From assembly GCF_900129885.1 (NCBI RefSeq), contig NZ_FQXE01000003.1, positions 1 to 64,000 of the forward strand: a stretch of DNA of 64,000 nt, given 5' to 3'. The stretch comes from Pollutimonas bauzanensis. Lineage in GTDB: Bacteria; Pseudomonadota; Gammaproteobacteria; Burkholderiales; Burkholderiaceae_B. The translations under genes and the position numbers were made by a program. This document shows positions 33,876 through 43,001 of the stretch, in pieces (positions within the stretch are counted from its first letter, which is position 1; every line of letters starts with the position of its first letter). Under the pieces are notes generated by a model, which was given only the letters and a program-made list of their open reading frames with translations, did not search any database and was not told where the DNA came from.

Positions 33876-35257
33876 ACCAGTCCGGCCATATTCCACCGGG
33901 ACCTTCCGTGCGCGGCAGGCGATCGCTGACGGAGCGCGTCACCTGGGCGCTGACCGGATTGGTCGCCGTTTTCGCCATATTGCTTTGCACGGTGGCCTAC
34001 CTGACCTTCGATCATATGGAAGACGAATTGGTCAATTCGATACTCGCCACCGAGGCGACGGACTTGCTGGCCGGCATCGAAGAGGGACGGGACTTTGTCG
34101 GGACCAACCATGAGACTGATTTAGGCCCTCTGATGCAATCCTGGCTCATAACGAACGACCAGGAACGCCGCAGTCTGCCGGCCGCGCTGCAGACACTGCC
34201 GCGGGGCATGCATTTGCTGGAGCCGGACGGGATGACATGGCATGTCCTGGTGGCGGAATCCGTCCGCGGCCCTCTTTATATCCTGTATGACGCGACGGGA
34301 AACGAACGGCGCGTGGTGGCGTTTGGCTTGATCGTCCTGGCGCTGGGAATGCTGAGCGTGGCCGCTGCGTATGCTCTCGCCCGGTGGCTGGCGAAACTTG
34401 CGGTGGGCCCCATGGTGGACCTAGCCGATCGCCTGTCCAGTTGGGCGCCCGGCGCGCCCGACCTCCAGGTCCGGCGCGACGATGAGGCCGGCCGCCTCAT
34501 CGAGGCCTTCAATCGCGTACAGGCGAAGGTCGAGGAATCCATGGCCTTCGAAAGGGAGTTCGCCTCTAACCTGTCGCACGAAATCCGGACGGCGCTTGCC
34601 GCCTTGCGCACCGATGCCGAGATGCTATCGCTTCAGGCGCAGTTGCCGGACGGTGCAAAAAGGCGGGTGGATCGCATGCAGCTCCACGTCGATGCCATCC
34701 AGACCAGCATTGCCGCCGCGGAAAACCTGGCCCATCGTTCGGAGATGAGCGTAAAGGAGGTCGGGCTGCGCCAGTGCCTGGACGAGGCCTGGATGGGCGT
34801 CGAAATGGAGGCGCAACGCCGCGGCTTGTCTTTGGTCAATAACGTTCCCGGCGAAGTGGTCGCCGTATTGGACCCCTACGCTTTGCTGATGGTGGCGCGA
34901 AACTTGATTCGCAATGCAATCGAACATGCCGCGCCGGCCACCTTGACCGTCGCGCTGCGCGGCGCAAACGCCATCTCGTTCCGGGACAACGGCCCGGGCA
35001 TTCCAGCGGAGGTATTGCCGCTGATTTTTCAGCGCTACTACAGCGCAGGCCGGCGGGACACGGGAAGCGACGCGCCCGACGCCCGCCAGGAGGATCGCCG
35101 GCGCGGCCTGGGCCTGGCCATCGCCAAACAGATCTGCGATCACCATGGCTGGGGGCTGGCCGTGGAATCGGACCGGCGGGGGCCGGATCGGGGCGCGGAG
35201 TTCATCCTCTCCTTGGGTTCGATCGAAGCTAAGCCGACACCAGGACGGGAAATTTAA
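33872..35257 (+). CDS. Sensor histidine kinase
   Basis: Membrane-bound partner of the preceding response regulator, 461 residues. TM1 is about residues 24-46, a short periplasmic loop of about 100 residues follows, and TM2 is about 149-171. A HAMP-like region, the H-box SNLSHEIRT (phospho-acceptor H236), the N-box NLIRNAIEHA, G1 DNGPGIP and G2 RGLGLAIAKQ complete it. The small sensor loop has no recognised domain. The downstream PAP2 gene suggests a cell-envelope or lipid-phosphate output. Confidence 0.92.
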   Translation: MNQSGHIPPGPSVRGRRSLTERVTWALTGLVAVFAILLCTVAYLTFDHMEDELVNSILATEATDLLAGIEEGRDFVGTNHETDLGPLMQSWLITNDQERRSLPAALQTLPRGMHLLEPDGMTWHVLVAESVRGPLYILYDATGNERRVVAFGLIVLALGMLSVAAAYALARWLAKLAVGPMVDLADRLSSWAPGAPDLQVRRDDEAGRLIEAFNRVQAKVEESMAFEREFASNLSHEIRTALAALRTDAEMLSLQAQLPDGAKRRVDRMQLHVDAIQTSIAAAENLAHRSEMSVKEVGLRQCLDEAWMGVEMEAQRRGLSLVNNVPGEVVAVLDPYALLMVARNLIRNAIEHAAPATLTVALRGANAISFRDNGPGIPAEVLPLIFQRYYSAGRRDTGSDAPDARQEDRRRGLGLAIAKQICDHHGWGLAVESDRRGPDRGAEFILSLGSIEAKPTPGREI

Positions 35258-35339
35258 CGCGGATTTCACGGGCGCCTGGTTATCCTGCGGACGATGCCTG
35301 ACCATAGTCGTCCCCTTCCTCCGCCATGAAAACCGCAAG

Positions 35340-36062
35340 ATGAATCGCAATCGCTACTTGCTGCTGCACGTCATCGCGCCGGTCGCTGTCTTCGCCTTGT
35401 TGGCCTGGCTGGCGCACCGGTCGGCCCTCGATTTCCAGATCGCCGCGGCGGTATATGATCCGGCCACTCGCCATTTTCCGTGGCGCGGCCACTATTGGCT
35501 GGAGGTGCTGGGGCACAAGGCGGTGCTGGCCTTGCCCATCGGCATGGCCGTGGCGGCGCTGGCGGCCGTCCTGGCGAGCTATCGCGTGGACCGGCTCAGG
35601 CCCTGGCGCGGCGCTCTGTGCGCGATGCTGCTGACTTGCCTTGTGGGCCAGGTCACCATCGCGCAAATGCAGGAGCTTACCGCTCTTCCCCGTCCCCACG
35701 AATTGCTGCGCTATGGCGGGGAACGCCTCTTGCCGGAGGGGTTCTGGGCCTCATCGCTCGCGCTCGCGGGGGGCGCCATGCCCAGCGGCCATGCCGGCGC
35801 CGGCTATTCGCTGTTGGTGCTTTATTTCGCGGGCTGGGCGCGCGGCATTCCCGCATTGCGCTGGAGCGGCCTGGCCGTGGGGCTGCTGGCCGGCGGGCTG
35901 TTTTCCGCCGTGCGCATGCTGCAAGGCATGCATTTCCTCAGCCAGACGCTGGCTTCGGCGGCCGTGATGTGGGCGCTCGCCAGCCTTATCTTCCTGCCGC
36001 TTATCTGCAGCCGAAGGCAGCCTTTGCCCGGTTCGCTCGACGCCGCATTGGGCCTACGGTAA
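35340..36062 (+). CDS. PAP2-superfamily membrane phosphatase
   Basis: A 240-residue integral membrane protein with about five or six hydrophobic segments. The phosphatase motifs are LPRPHELLRYGG, PSGHAGAGYS (catalytic His) and a final element near RMLQGMHFLSQTLAS. It may act on undecaprenyl diphosphate, lipid A or another isoprenyl/lipid phosphate in the periplasmic leaflet. It follows the two-component genes by 82 bases and its 3' end overlaps the end of the convergent LysR gene by nine bases. Confidence 0.87.
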   Translation: MNRNRYLLLHVIAPVAVFALLAWLAHRSALDFQIAAAVYDPATRHFPWRGHYWLEVLGHKAVLALPIGMAVAALAAVLASYRVDRLRPWRGALCAMLLTCLVGQVTIAQMQELTALPRPHELLRYGGERLLPEGFWASSLALAGGAMPSGHAGAGYSLLVLYFAGWARGIPALRWSGLAVGLLAGGLFSAVRMLQGMHFLSQTLASAAVMWALASLIFLPLICSRRQPLPGSLDAALGLR

Positions 36063-37088
36063 GCCACCACAAACGCGGCTGCCCATTCGCGCATCACGCA
36101 TGGCGCTCTCCAAGTATCGTTCGACATTGAGATGGACATCCGCGTCCTTACGATCTCGCCAAATACCCGAGTCAAACAGCAGGCTTCGGGTGACTGCGAC
36201 AATCCCGTCCATGACGCTCTTCTCCATTGCTCCCAGGTTGCGATGAATGGCGAGGGCGAACTGGACCCTGTATACGAAAGACGTGTCGACCAGATGCCGG
36301 ACATGTAGTTGTCCGTCGCACACTTCGTCGATGATCGCCCCTATGGGCACTACGGTCGCCAGGGACTTTCGAAGCAAAAGGCGCCTGATCAGGGAGAGGG
36401 ATTGGACTTGGTGCCGTACATCCAATGCCACCCCATGCCGTTTGGCCGTTTCGGTAAGCAGACGGCCGACGCCTTCTTCGTCGGAAAGCGTGCTCAAGAA
36501 CAGGGGGAATTTTGCGACTTCCAGGATGCTCACAGGTTCGGCATGCCGGAGGCGCCCAAACAATCCGGGCAGGCCAACCAGGCAAAACGGTTCATGTCCT
36601 AGCAGCCAAGTGCGCATCGCTCGGTCATCGTCATCGATGCCGTAGGTGACGGCACAGTCTATGCGCTCTTCGAGCAATAGGCCGCGCAGACGGCTCATGA
36701 AGGCTTCGATAATGATGACGTCCAGATTCGGGGCGGTTTGGCGCATATGGCGCAGCAAATGTTCACCGATCAGGTTGCTTATCCCCGGCGTGAGCCCCAA
36801 GACGATACGCCCAGGCTTGTTGGTCTGGAACCGCCGTATCTTTTCTCGGCTTTCCGCAATGGTCGCGGCAATCTGAGCCGCTTCCGCGGAAAAGACCAAG
36901 CCGGCGGCGGTCGGGGTGCACTTGCGGGAATTGCGGTCAAACAGCCGCAAGCCCAGATCTTCTTCCAAGGCGGCGACTGACTGGCTGATCGCCGGTTGAG
37001 CCACGCCCAGCGCCCTGGCCGCTGCTGAAAAGGATCCGTAACGTGCCACTGCGCTGAAGTGTTGGAGCTGAACGAGTGTAAAAGCCAT
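36054..37088 (-). CDS. LysR-family regulator
   Basis: A 344-residue transcription factor. The N-terminal winged helix (LQHFSAVARYGSFSAAARALGVAQPAISQSVAALEEDLG region) is intact and followed by a linker helix and a periplasmic-binding-like effector domain. The C-terminus is about 40 residues longer than usual, ending in a charged tail. It diverges from the CitE-like lyase operon and probably activates it in response to the acid or its CoA ester. Confidence 0.92.
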   Translation of the reverse strand: MAFTLVQLQHFSAVARYGSFSAAARALGVAQPAISQSVAALEEDLGLRLFDRNSRKCTPTAAGLVFSAEAAQIAATIAESREKIRRFQTNKPGRIVLGLTPGISNLIGEHLLRHMRQTAPNLDVIIIEAFMSRLRGLLLEERIDCAVTYGIDDDDRAMRTWLLGHEPFCLVGLPGLFGRLRHAEPVSILEVAKFPLFLSTLSDEEGVGRLLTETAKRHGVALDVRHQVQSLSLIRRLLLRKSLATVVPIGAIIDEVCDGQLHVRHLVDTSFVYRVQFALAIHRNLGAMEKSVMDGIVAVTRSLLFDSGIWRDRKDADVHLNVERYLESAMRDARMGSRVCGGLP

Positions 37089-37105
37089 AACCCCCGCCTA
37101 TCGCA

Positions 37106-37128
37106 TGTATAAGAAAAACTTTTAGATA
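37106..37128. promoter_or_regulatory. Possible LysR-binding inverted repeat
   Basis: GTATAAG, five A residues, then CTT-TTAG-ATAC forms an imperfect dyad of LysR type (T-n-A) in the gap between the divergent lysR and lyase genes. Weak evidence; the 151-base gap contains nothing else recognised. Confidence 0.3.
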
Positions 37129-37239
37129 CTTGCTTAGCATGAAGTCCTTGGCCATCTGTACGCAAGGCGAAAAACAGGCCTGGATGGTTTCAGCTATCAA
37201 CCAATTGTATTGCTAACACGGCGCATGCGAGCCTCCAAT

Positions 37240-38139
37240 ATGACAATTCCCATTCGTTCATTCTTGTTCGTTCCTGGCGATAGCCAGCGCAAGCTTGCCA
37301 AGGCGGACGACACCTCGGCGGACGCACTGATTCTTGATCTGGAAGATTCTGTTTCGGCGTCCAATGCACCGCTTGCGCGCCGCATGGTCAGAGAGTATCT
37401 GGACTCCCGTCAGCCTGGGGCCCGGACCAAGCAAGTATGGGTGCGTTGCAATCCTGTCCATGATGCTGGCGCGCTTGCCGACCTCGCTGCGATTGTCGCC
37501 GGCAATCCCGACGGCATCCTGGTGCCGAAAGTCCGTTCAGGTAGTGATCTGCTGGCGCTCGACCACTATCTATCGGCTTTAGAGGCACAGGCGGGTATCG
37601 CCTGCGGGACTATCCGCGTTCTTCCCACGCTGACCGAGACCGCGCGCTCGATCCTGGAGGCCCATACGTTCATAGGAGTCACTTCAAGGCTGGCGGGCTT
37701 TTCCTGGGGGCCGATCGACCTGATGGCTGCGCTGGGGGCAAGCACCAATCGCTGCGCCGATGGCTCTTTTGAGAGCTTGTATGCTTATGCGCGCGGCGTC
37801 TGCCTTCTGACTTCGAGCGCAGCCGAGGTGAGTCCCATCGACACCATCTGCGCCGACTTTCGCAATCTCGGCATATTGCGCGAGGAATGTGTCTTTGCCC
37901 GCCAGGCGGGATTCACCGGCAAGCTGGCCATACACCCGGATCAAGTGGACCTCATCAACGAGTTGTTTAGCCCCTCCGCCGAAGAAATCGAGCACGCGCG
38001 ACGCGTCGTAAAAAGCTTCGAAGAGGGGGGAGTGGGCGTCGTCGGATTGGACGGGCAAATGCTTGACATGCCTCATTTGCGCCAGGCGCAGACGATACTC
38101 ATGCGTTCCAATGATTATGCGCAGCGAGGAAGAACATGA
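37240..38139 (+). CDS. HpcH/HpaI aldolase-family CoA-ester lyase (CitE-like)
   Basis: Cleaves a 3-hydroxyacyl-CoA (malyl-, citramalyl- or related) into acetyl- or propionyl-CoA and a keto acid, or hydrolyses it. The 299-residue chain from ATG 37240 has SFLFVPGDSQRKLAKA, the Mg-binding DLEDSV, LPTLTETARSI and CAHPDQ-like AIHPDQVDLINELFSPS motifs of the CitE family. No citrate-lyase alpha or gamma gene is nearby, so it is a stand-alone lyase. The stop overlaps the next ATG (ATGA). Possible earlier starts at 37225 or 37210 add little. Confidence 0.88.
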   Translation: MTIPIRSFLFVPGDSQRKLAKADDTSADALILDLEDSVSASNAPLARRMVREYLDSRQPGARTKQVWVRCNPVHDAGALADLAAIVAGNPDGILVPKVRSGSDLLALDHYLSALEAQAGIACGTIRVLPTLTETARSILEAHTFIGVTSRLAGFSWGPIDLMAALGASTNRCADGSFESLYAYARGVCLLTSSAAEVSPIDTICADFRNLGILREECVFARQAGFTGKLAIHPDQVDLINELFSPSAEEIEHARRVVKSFEEGGVGVVGLDGQMLDMPHLRQAQTILMRSNDYAQRGRT

Positions 38140-38909
38140 CTGTGGATGTGGAAGTTGAAGACGGGATCTGCACCATCACGATCAATCGTCCAGAAAAGCA
38201 TAACGCGATGGACGGAGAACACTACTCTCTGTTGTCACAGGCCTGGATGCGTGTCCGGGATGATCCTGAGATACTCGCCGCCATTATCACGGGCGCGGGC
38301 GAAAAGACCTTTTCTGCCGGTGCCGATTTAAAGAACCTCGAGTCTGTGTTCAGTGGCACTTCGGATATGTTTCTCACTCAAAAGGATCAGCTTCTGAATC
38401 GGGGCCTGGAAGTCTGGAAACCGGTCATCGCTGCGGTCAACGGCAACTGCTTTGCCGGGGGCATAACACTCATGTTTGCAACCGATATCCGCGTATCGGT
38501 GGATACGGCAACGTTCGCCATTACCGAGGTCAAACGGGGCTTGCTGGCTGCTAACGGCGGCACGCAGCGGCCGCTACGCCAATTGCCATATGCCATCGCC
38601 ATGGAAATGCTATTGACCGGCGACGCTATATCGGCCGCGGAGGCTTATCGGTGGGGCCTGGTAAATGCCGTGGTGCCGAGGGAGCAGTTGATGCAAAAGG
38701 CGCGCGACTATGCATACCGGATTATCCGCAACGGTCCTCTGGCGGTGCAAGCCACAAAAGAGCTTGCAATAAGAAGCCTCGATGTGGATATGGCCACCGG
38801 CCTCAGGATGGAGCAGGCCATGATACGCCACTTGCTTACAACCGAGGACGTCAAAGAAGGGCGGCGCGCTTTTGCCGAGAAGCGTAATCCGGTCTTCAAG
38901 GGCGTATGA
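38136..38909 (+). CDS. Enoyl-CoA hydratase (crotonase family)
   Basis: Adds water across the double bond of an unsaturated acyl-CoA. The 257-residue protein has oxyanion-hole segments FSAGADLKNL and NCFAGGITLMFATDIRV. Both catalytic glutamates of true hydratases seem to be present (ITEVKRG and AMEMLLTG). Translation is coupled to the lyase gene by an ATGA overlap, which supports the hydrated product being the lyase substrate. Confidence 0.9.
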   Translation: MTVDVEVEDGICTITINRPEKHNAMDGEHYSLLSQAWMRVRDDPEILAAIITGAGEKTFSAGADLKNLESVFSGTSDMFLTQKDQLLNRGLEVWKPVIAAVNGNCFAGGITLMFATDIRVSVDTATFAITEVKRGLLAANGGTQRPLRQLPYAIAMEMLLTGDAISAAEAYRWGLVNAVVPREQLMQKARDYAYRIIRNGPLAVQATKELAIRSLDVDMATGLRMEQAMIRHLLTTEDVKEGRRAFAEKRNPVFKGV

Positions 38910-38984
38910 GCCATATGCCGCTGCCGGACTGTGATGGCCCTTCATATTCATTGAGAAAAAATTGTGAGCGACGGTGGACATTGT

Positions 38985-40127
38985 ATGAATGAGCAGGTTC
39001 AGACCGCTGAATGGTTGAAAGGCATCCGGGTCATCGAGCTGGGGCAATTCCTTTCAGCGCCTTACGGAGGCATGATACTCGCGGACTTGGGGGCGCAGGT
39101 AATCAAGATCGAAGAGCCAGGCAGCGGCGATGGAGCGCGCCGCATGGGCATGCCTTATGGCGGAGGGGATGCCTTGCTGTTTCGCGATCTGAACCGGGGG
39201 AAGTGCTCGGTGACGCTGGACTTCAAGTCCGAGTCGGGACGCGCGGCGCTGCTTGAGCTGGTCGCGACCGCCGATATTGTCATCAGCAATCTCAGGCCAG
39301 GCATTGTCGCGCAATACAAAATCGATGGACCCACATTAACGGCGTTGAACGCGGGCCTGATTTATTGTGATCTGTCCGCATTTGGGCATTCTGGCCCGCT
39401 TTCCCCATTGCCGGGTTTCGAACCTCTGGCCCAGGCATACAGTGGACTGGCCAGCATCAATGGAACGCCGGAGGGCCCCCCATTGAGGACCGGCACGTCC
39501 ATAGTGGACATGGGCTCGGGGATGTGGATCGCCATTTCCGCGATGGCTGCGCTGCAGCAACGCGCGCGCAGCGGCAAGGGCGCCATAATAAATCTGTCTT
39601 TGCTCGACACAGCTCTGGCATGGATCTCTATGGACATCAGTGGCTATCTGAACGAGGGGCGTACGCCGCAGCGCCGGGCAAATGGGCACCCTCTGCTGGT
39701 CCCCTACGATGCCTTCGAGACCCAGGATGGCCCGCTTGTGATTGCAGCCGGAAACGATGCGCAATTTGCTCGCCTGGCCAATATATTGGGCCGCTCCGAA
39801 TGGGCGGCGATGCCTCAATACTCCACTAATGCCGCCCGCTTGACAAACAAGGAGACGCTGATCGCAGAAATATCCCTCATCTTGAAAACCGGGACGCGCG
39901 AGCATTGGGTGCAGTTGCTTCAACAGGCTGGTGTGCCTTGCTCGAGTTACAACTCTATTCCGGAGGCGATCGCTTCGCCCCAGGTGCAACAGCAAGGCAT
40001 CATAAAGCACTCTTGCAAGACCCATCGCGCAACGGTTTGCCTGCCATTCACAATTGACGGCCACCGGCCGGGCAGCCTCGAAGAAGCGCCGTCGCTCGGC
40101 CGGGACAATGGCCTCTTGGCCATCTGA
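38985..40127 (+). CDS. CaiB/BaiF (family III) CoA-transferase
   Basis: Activates a carboxylic acid by moving CoA from a donor such as succinyl-CoA. The first segment GIRVIELGQFLSAPYGGMILADLGAQVIKIE is diagnostic. The catalytic Asp is in SIVDMGSGMW. The ATG at 38985 has GGTGG seven bases upstream; a GTG at 38964 is a weaker option. It lies in one transcription unit with the hydratase and lyase genes. Confidence 0.92.
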   Translation: MNEQVQTAEWLKGIRVIELGQFLSAPYGGMILADLGAQVIKIEEPGSGDGARRMGMPYGGGDALLFRDLNRGKCSVTLDFKSESGRAALLELVATADIVISNLRPGIVAQYKIDGPTLTALNAGLIYCDLSAFGHSGPLSPLPGFEPLAQAYSGLASINGTPEGPPLRTGTSIVDMGSGMWIAISAMAALQQRARSGKGAIINLSLLDTALAWISMDISGYLNEGRTPQRRANGHPLLVPYDAFETQDGPLVIAAGNDAQFARLANILGRSEWAAMPQYSTNAARLTNKETLIAEISLILKTGTREHWVQLLQQAGVPCSSYNSIPEAIASPQVQQQGIIKHSCKTHRATVCLPFTIDGHRPGSLEEAPSLGRDNGLLAI

Positions 40128-40167
40128 CTTTAAGCATTATCACAACTAGAAAGAACGGAGACAAGCT

Positions 40168-41139
40168 ATGAAATTCATGATTGGATTGCTGCACGCCCTG
40201 CTATTGTTCGGCGCGACTCAGGCCATCGGGGAACCTTCCTGGAAACCTTCACGCCAGTTGCACGTCATCGTGCCATTTTCGCCCGGCGCGGCCGCCGATA
40301 CGACCATTCGCATCGTTAGCGAGCAACTCGCTGCAGCATTGAACCAGGCGGTCGTCGTGGAGAACCGCGGCGGGGCGGCGGGGGTAATAGGAACGCGGGC
40401 CGGCGCGGCGTCGCCGCCCGATGGCTATACGCTGATAGGCGGCTCGGATCCCCCGTTCACGATTATTCCGCATCTTCAGGAAGTGCCTTACGATCCATTG
40501 AAGGCCTTTAGCCATGTGGCGCTGGTCGCCGACGTACCTTTATTCCTGGTCGTAAGGAAAGACTTGGCTGTCAATGACGTGCGGGAACTCATGGCTCTGG
40601 CCGACAAGAAGCCAGGTGTATTGACGATAGGCTCTTCCGGCAACGGATCTTCGGGACATTTGGCCGCCGAGTTGTTCAAGATGAAGGCTCATGTGAACAT
40701 GCTGCATGTTCCATACAAAGGTCAAGTTGCGGCCGTGTCGGATGTGCTTGCAGGCAGGGTCGATGCAACATTCAGCTCGCTTGGCCCCGTTCGGCAACAC
40801 GTCGAGGCCGGAAATCTCAAGATGCTGGCGGTCTCCACTTCAAAACGTTTTATCGGCCTGCCGGACGTGCCTACCGTTGACGAATCGGGAGTTCCAGGTT
40901 TTGACATTGCCGTCTGGGTGGGTTTTTCCGCGCCCGCGGGGACGCCGGAAAAAGCGATAGAGCGTATCAACGGGGAGATCAACCAGATTCTCGAGTCTCC
41001 GCAGATCAATAACAAGCTGACCGCCATGGGGTATGTGCCGGTCATGGGTACAGCCTCGGACATGGCGCGCCGGATCGAAAAGGACTACAAGCGCTTTGGG
41101 CAGTTGATCAGGGACGCAAAAATCTCGACGGATCAATAA
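40168..41139 (+). CDS. Bug-family (TctC-like) periplasmic solute receptor
   Basis: Extracytoplasmic receptor of the tripartite tricarboxylate transporter type, 323 residues with a signal peptide (residues 1-21). Family motifs are LHVIVPFSPGAAADTTIR, VVENRGGAAGVIGT, VPYDPLKAFSHVALV and LHVPYKGQVAAVSDVLAGRVD. No TctA/TctB membrane genes are next to it, as is common for the many Bug proteins of Bordetella. It probably captures the acid that is broken down by the three enzymes upstream. Confidence 0.92.
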   Translation: MKFMIGLLHALLLFGATQAIGEPSWKPSRQLHVIVPFSPGAAADTTIRIVSEQLAAALNQAVVVENRGGAAGVIGTRAGAASPPDGYTLIGGSDPPFTIIPHLQEVPYDPLKAFSHVALVADVPLFLVVRKDLAVNDVRELMALADKKPGVLTIGSSGNGSSGHLAAELFKMKAHVNMLHVPYKGQVAAVSDVLAGRVDATFSSLGPVRQHVEAGNLKMLAVSTSKRFIGLPDVPTVDESGVPGFDIAVWVGFSAPAGTPEKAIERINGEINQILESPQINNKLTAMGYVPVMGTASDMARRIEKDYKRFGQLIRDAKISTDQ

Positions 41140-41146
41140 CCATTGC

Positions 41147-41809
41147 TTAGATATGGACGGCATGGCGCGCCGATAGGCCACCCGGCGTCGCCCTTTTCGT
41201 TCGCTGGTTCGACAGGTAGATATTGTCGCGCTCAATTGCGCGGCCGCCGTTCACTGCCGCGATCCAGTTTTCCGTGGTGGTGACAGCGGCAAAACTCGAG
41301 TGAAATACCGTGCTGAATACTCGATGTATTTCCTCGGCGCTGGCGCTGCCCGCGGCATTCTCGTAGGATGGCGCGCCGGCCGCATCGGCCAGGAACTCGA
41401 CATTCAACCCGTCATGCGAAGCATGATAGATCGTGGCTGCGCAGCAATTGTGCGTCATGTATCCGACAACCGCGAGGGTGTCGATGGCCTTTTCCGCAAG
41501 CCATTGAGCCAGGCCAGTTCCGGTGAAGGCGCTTGCCATGCTTTTGTTCACCCGGTGGTCCGCGCGGCGTTCCGCGACGAGAGGGTGGAGTTCCCAGCCG
41601 GCGGATCCCTTGGCGAACAAGGGTGCATCCTTGGGCGCATCGTGCTGAACGACGATAACGGGAATACTTGCTGCGCGGGCCGCATCCATTGCGAGCCCGA
41701 TATTGAACAGGGAGGTCTGCACGGGTGGATGCTCAATGAGCAGCTTGCCGGTGACATATTCGTTTTGCACGTCGATGACGACCAGGGCGCGGCGGGGGGA
41801 AACAGACAT
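41147..41809 (-). CDS. Isochorismatase-like cysteine hydrolase
   Basis: A 220-residue hydrolase (isochorismatase/nicotinamidase/N-carbamoylsarcosine amidase fold). The Asp-Lys-Cys triad is D13 (VVIDVQNEY), K89 (RVNKS) and C122 or C123 (YMTHNCCAATIYHA). AGGAG precedes the ATG at 41809, and longer in-frame starts have no such site. It is convergent with the Bug gene (seven-base gap) and divergent from a GlxA-type regulator that probably controls it. The true substrate is not known. Confidence 0.9.
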   Translation of the reverse strand: MSVSPRRALVVIDVQNEYVTGKLLIEHPPVQTSLFNIGLAMDAARAASIPVIVVQHDAPKDAPLFAKGSAGWELHPLVAERRADHRVNKSMASAFTGTGLAQWLAEKAIDTLAVVGYMTHNCCAATIYHASHDGLNVEFLADAAGAPSYENAAGSASAEEIHRVFSTVFHSSFAAVTTTENWIAAVNGGRAIERDNIYLSNQRTKRATPGGLSARHAVHI

Positions 41810-41932
41810 TTTGTTCTCCTGACATAGGTGGATGATTCGGGAACCGGACTTATTGCCCGGTAGTCGAAATTGTCCATTCGTTATGGATTGCCAGACATTG
41901 GCCTGAAGGCATATATTCGATAAAATCGGGCC

Positions 41933-42937
41933 ATGAGAACATTCGCCCGCCAAGACCGGTATAAAGTCGCTGTCATCGCCTTTGACGGCATCACGCCGTT
42001 TCACCTGTCGGTGCCATGCCTGGTCTTCGGATCACTATGCACAGGTCCCGGGGCGCCGGTTTTCGACGTACGTGTCTGCGCTGGCGCCGACGTGCCATTA
42101 AGCACGTCGGCGGGTTTCGACATAGTCGTCAAGCATGATCTTTCCGCGGTGGATGCGGCCGATATTGTGATCATGCCCACCTGGCACGACGATTGCCGCG
42201 AGGCGCCGCATGCCCTTCTTGAGGCGCTGCGCGGCGCCCACGCGCGCGGCGCCCGGATAATGGGCTTATGTCTTGGCGCATTTCCTTTGGCGCAAGCCGG
42301 CTTGCTGGATGGCAAGTCCGCATCGACCCACTGGGCCTATGCCGCAACCTTGTCAGAGCGGTACCCCAAGGTGCGGGTCGATCGTGATGCGCTTTATGTT
42401 GATGAGGGGGATGTGCTCACATCCGCCGGTGTTGCGGCGGGCCTGGACTGCTGCCTGCATCTGTTGCGGCAGTTGTGCGGCGCCGAAATTGCCAATCAAA
42501 TTGCCCGCCGGCTGGTGATCGCGCCGCAGCGCCAGGGCGGGCAGGCGCAGTTCATCGAGCGGCCGTTGCCAGTATCCGGCAGCGACCATCGGTTTTCCGA
42601 GGCGCTCCGGTGGGTGGCGCATCGCCTGGAGCAGGCGCACAGCATCGATTCGCTCGCCCAGCGCGCCGCGATGAGCCGGCGCAACTTTACGCGCCATTTT
42701 CGTCAGGCGACAGGGACGTCTTTCAAGCAGTGGCTTCTGAACGAGCGGCTGTCACACGCACAACGCATGCTGGAAACCAGTGATGCGTCTGTCGAGGTCG
42801 TGGCGCAAAAGGCGGGCTTCGGGTCGGCGCTCTCGCTCAGGCAGCATTTTCGGACGGCTTTTCAAACGTCGCCCATGGCGTACCGGAAATCGTTCCGTTC
42901 GAATGCGCAGGCCGAGGCAGCCCATTCGACCGCCTGA
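41933..42937 (+). CDS. GlxA-type regulator: DJ-1/PfpI domain plus AraC DNA-binding domain
   Basis: The 334-residue protein joins an N-terminal DJ-1/PfpI amidotransferase-like domain (cysteine in GLCLGAFPLAQAG, where an enzyme would have its nucleophile) to a C-terminal AraC domain with two helix-turn-helix motifs (LAQRAAMSRRNFTRHF and VVAQKAGFGSALSLRQHF). Proteins of this class control small hydrolase or amine-catabolic genes. It diverges from the cysteine hydrolase across a 123-base promoter region. Confidence 0.9.
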   Translation: MRTFARQDRYKVAVIAFDGITPFHLSVPCLVFGSLCTGPGAPVFDVRVCAGADVPLSTSAGFDIVVKHDLSAVDAADIVIMPTWHDDCREAPHALLEALRGAHARGARIMGLCLGAFPLAQAGLLDGKSASTHWAYAATLSERYPKVRVDRDALYVDEGDVLTSAGVAAGLDCCLHLLRQLCGAEIANQIARRLVIAPQRQGGQAQFIERPLPVSGSDHRFSEALRWVAHRLEQAHSIDSLAQRAAMSRRNFTRHFRQATGTSFKQWLLNERLSHAQRMLETSDASVEVVAQKAGFGSALSLRQHFRTAFQTSPMAYRKSFRSNAQAEAAHSTA

Positions 42938-43001
42938 AACGGCGCCATGATGTTCCGGAAAGCCCGGGCGCTGAACCGCCGATCGATGGCAGCCGCAAGT
43001 T

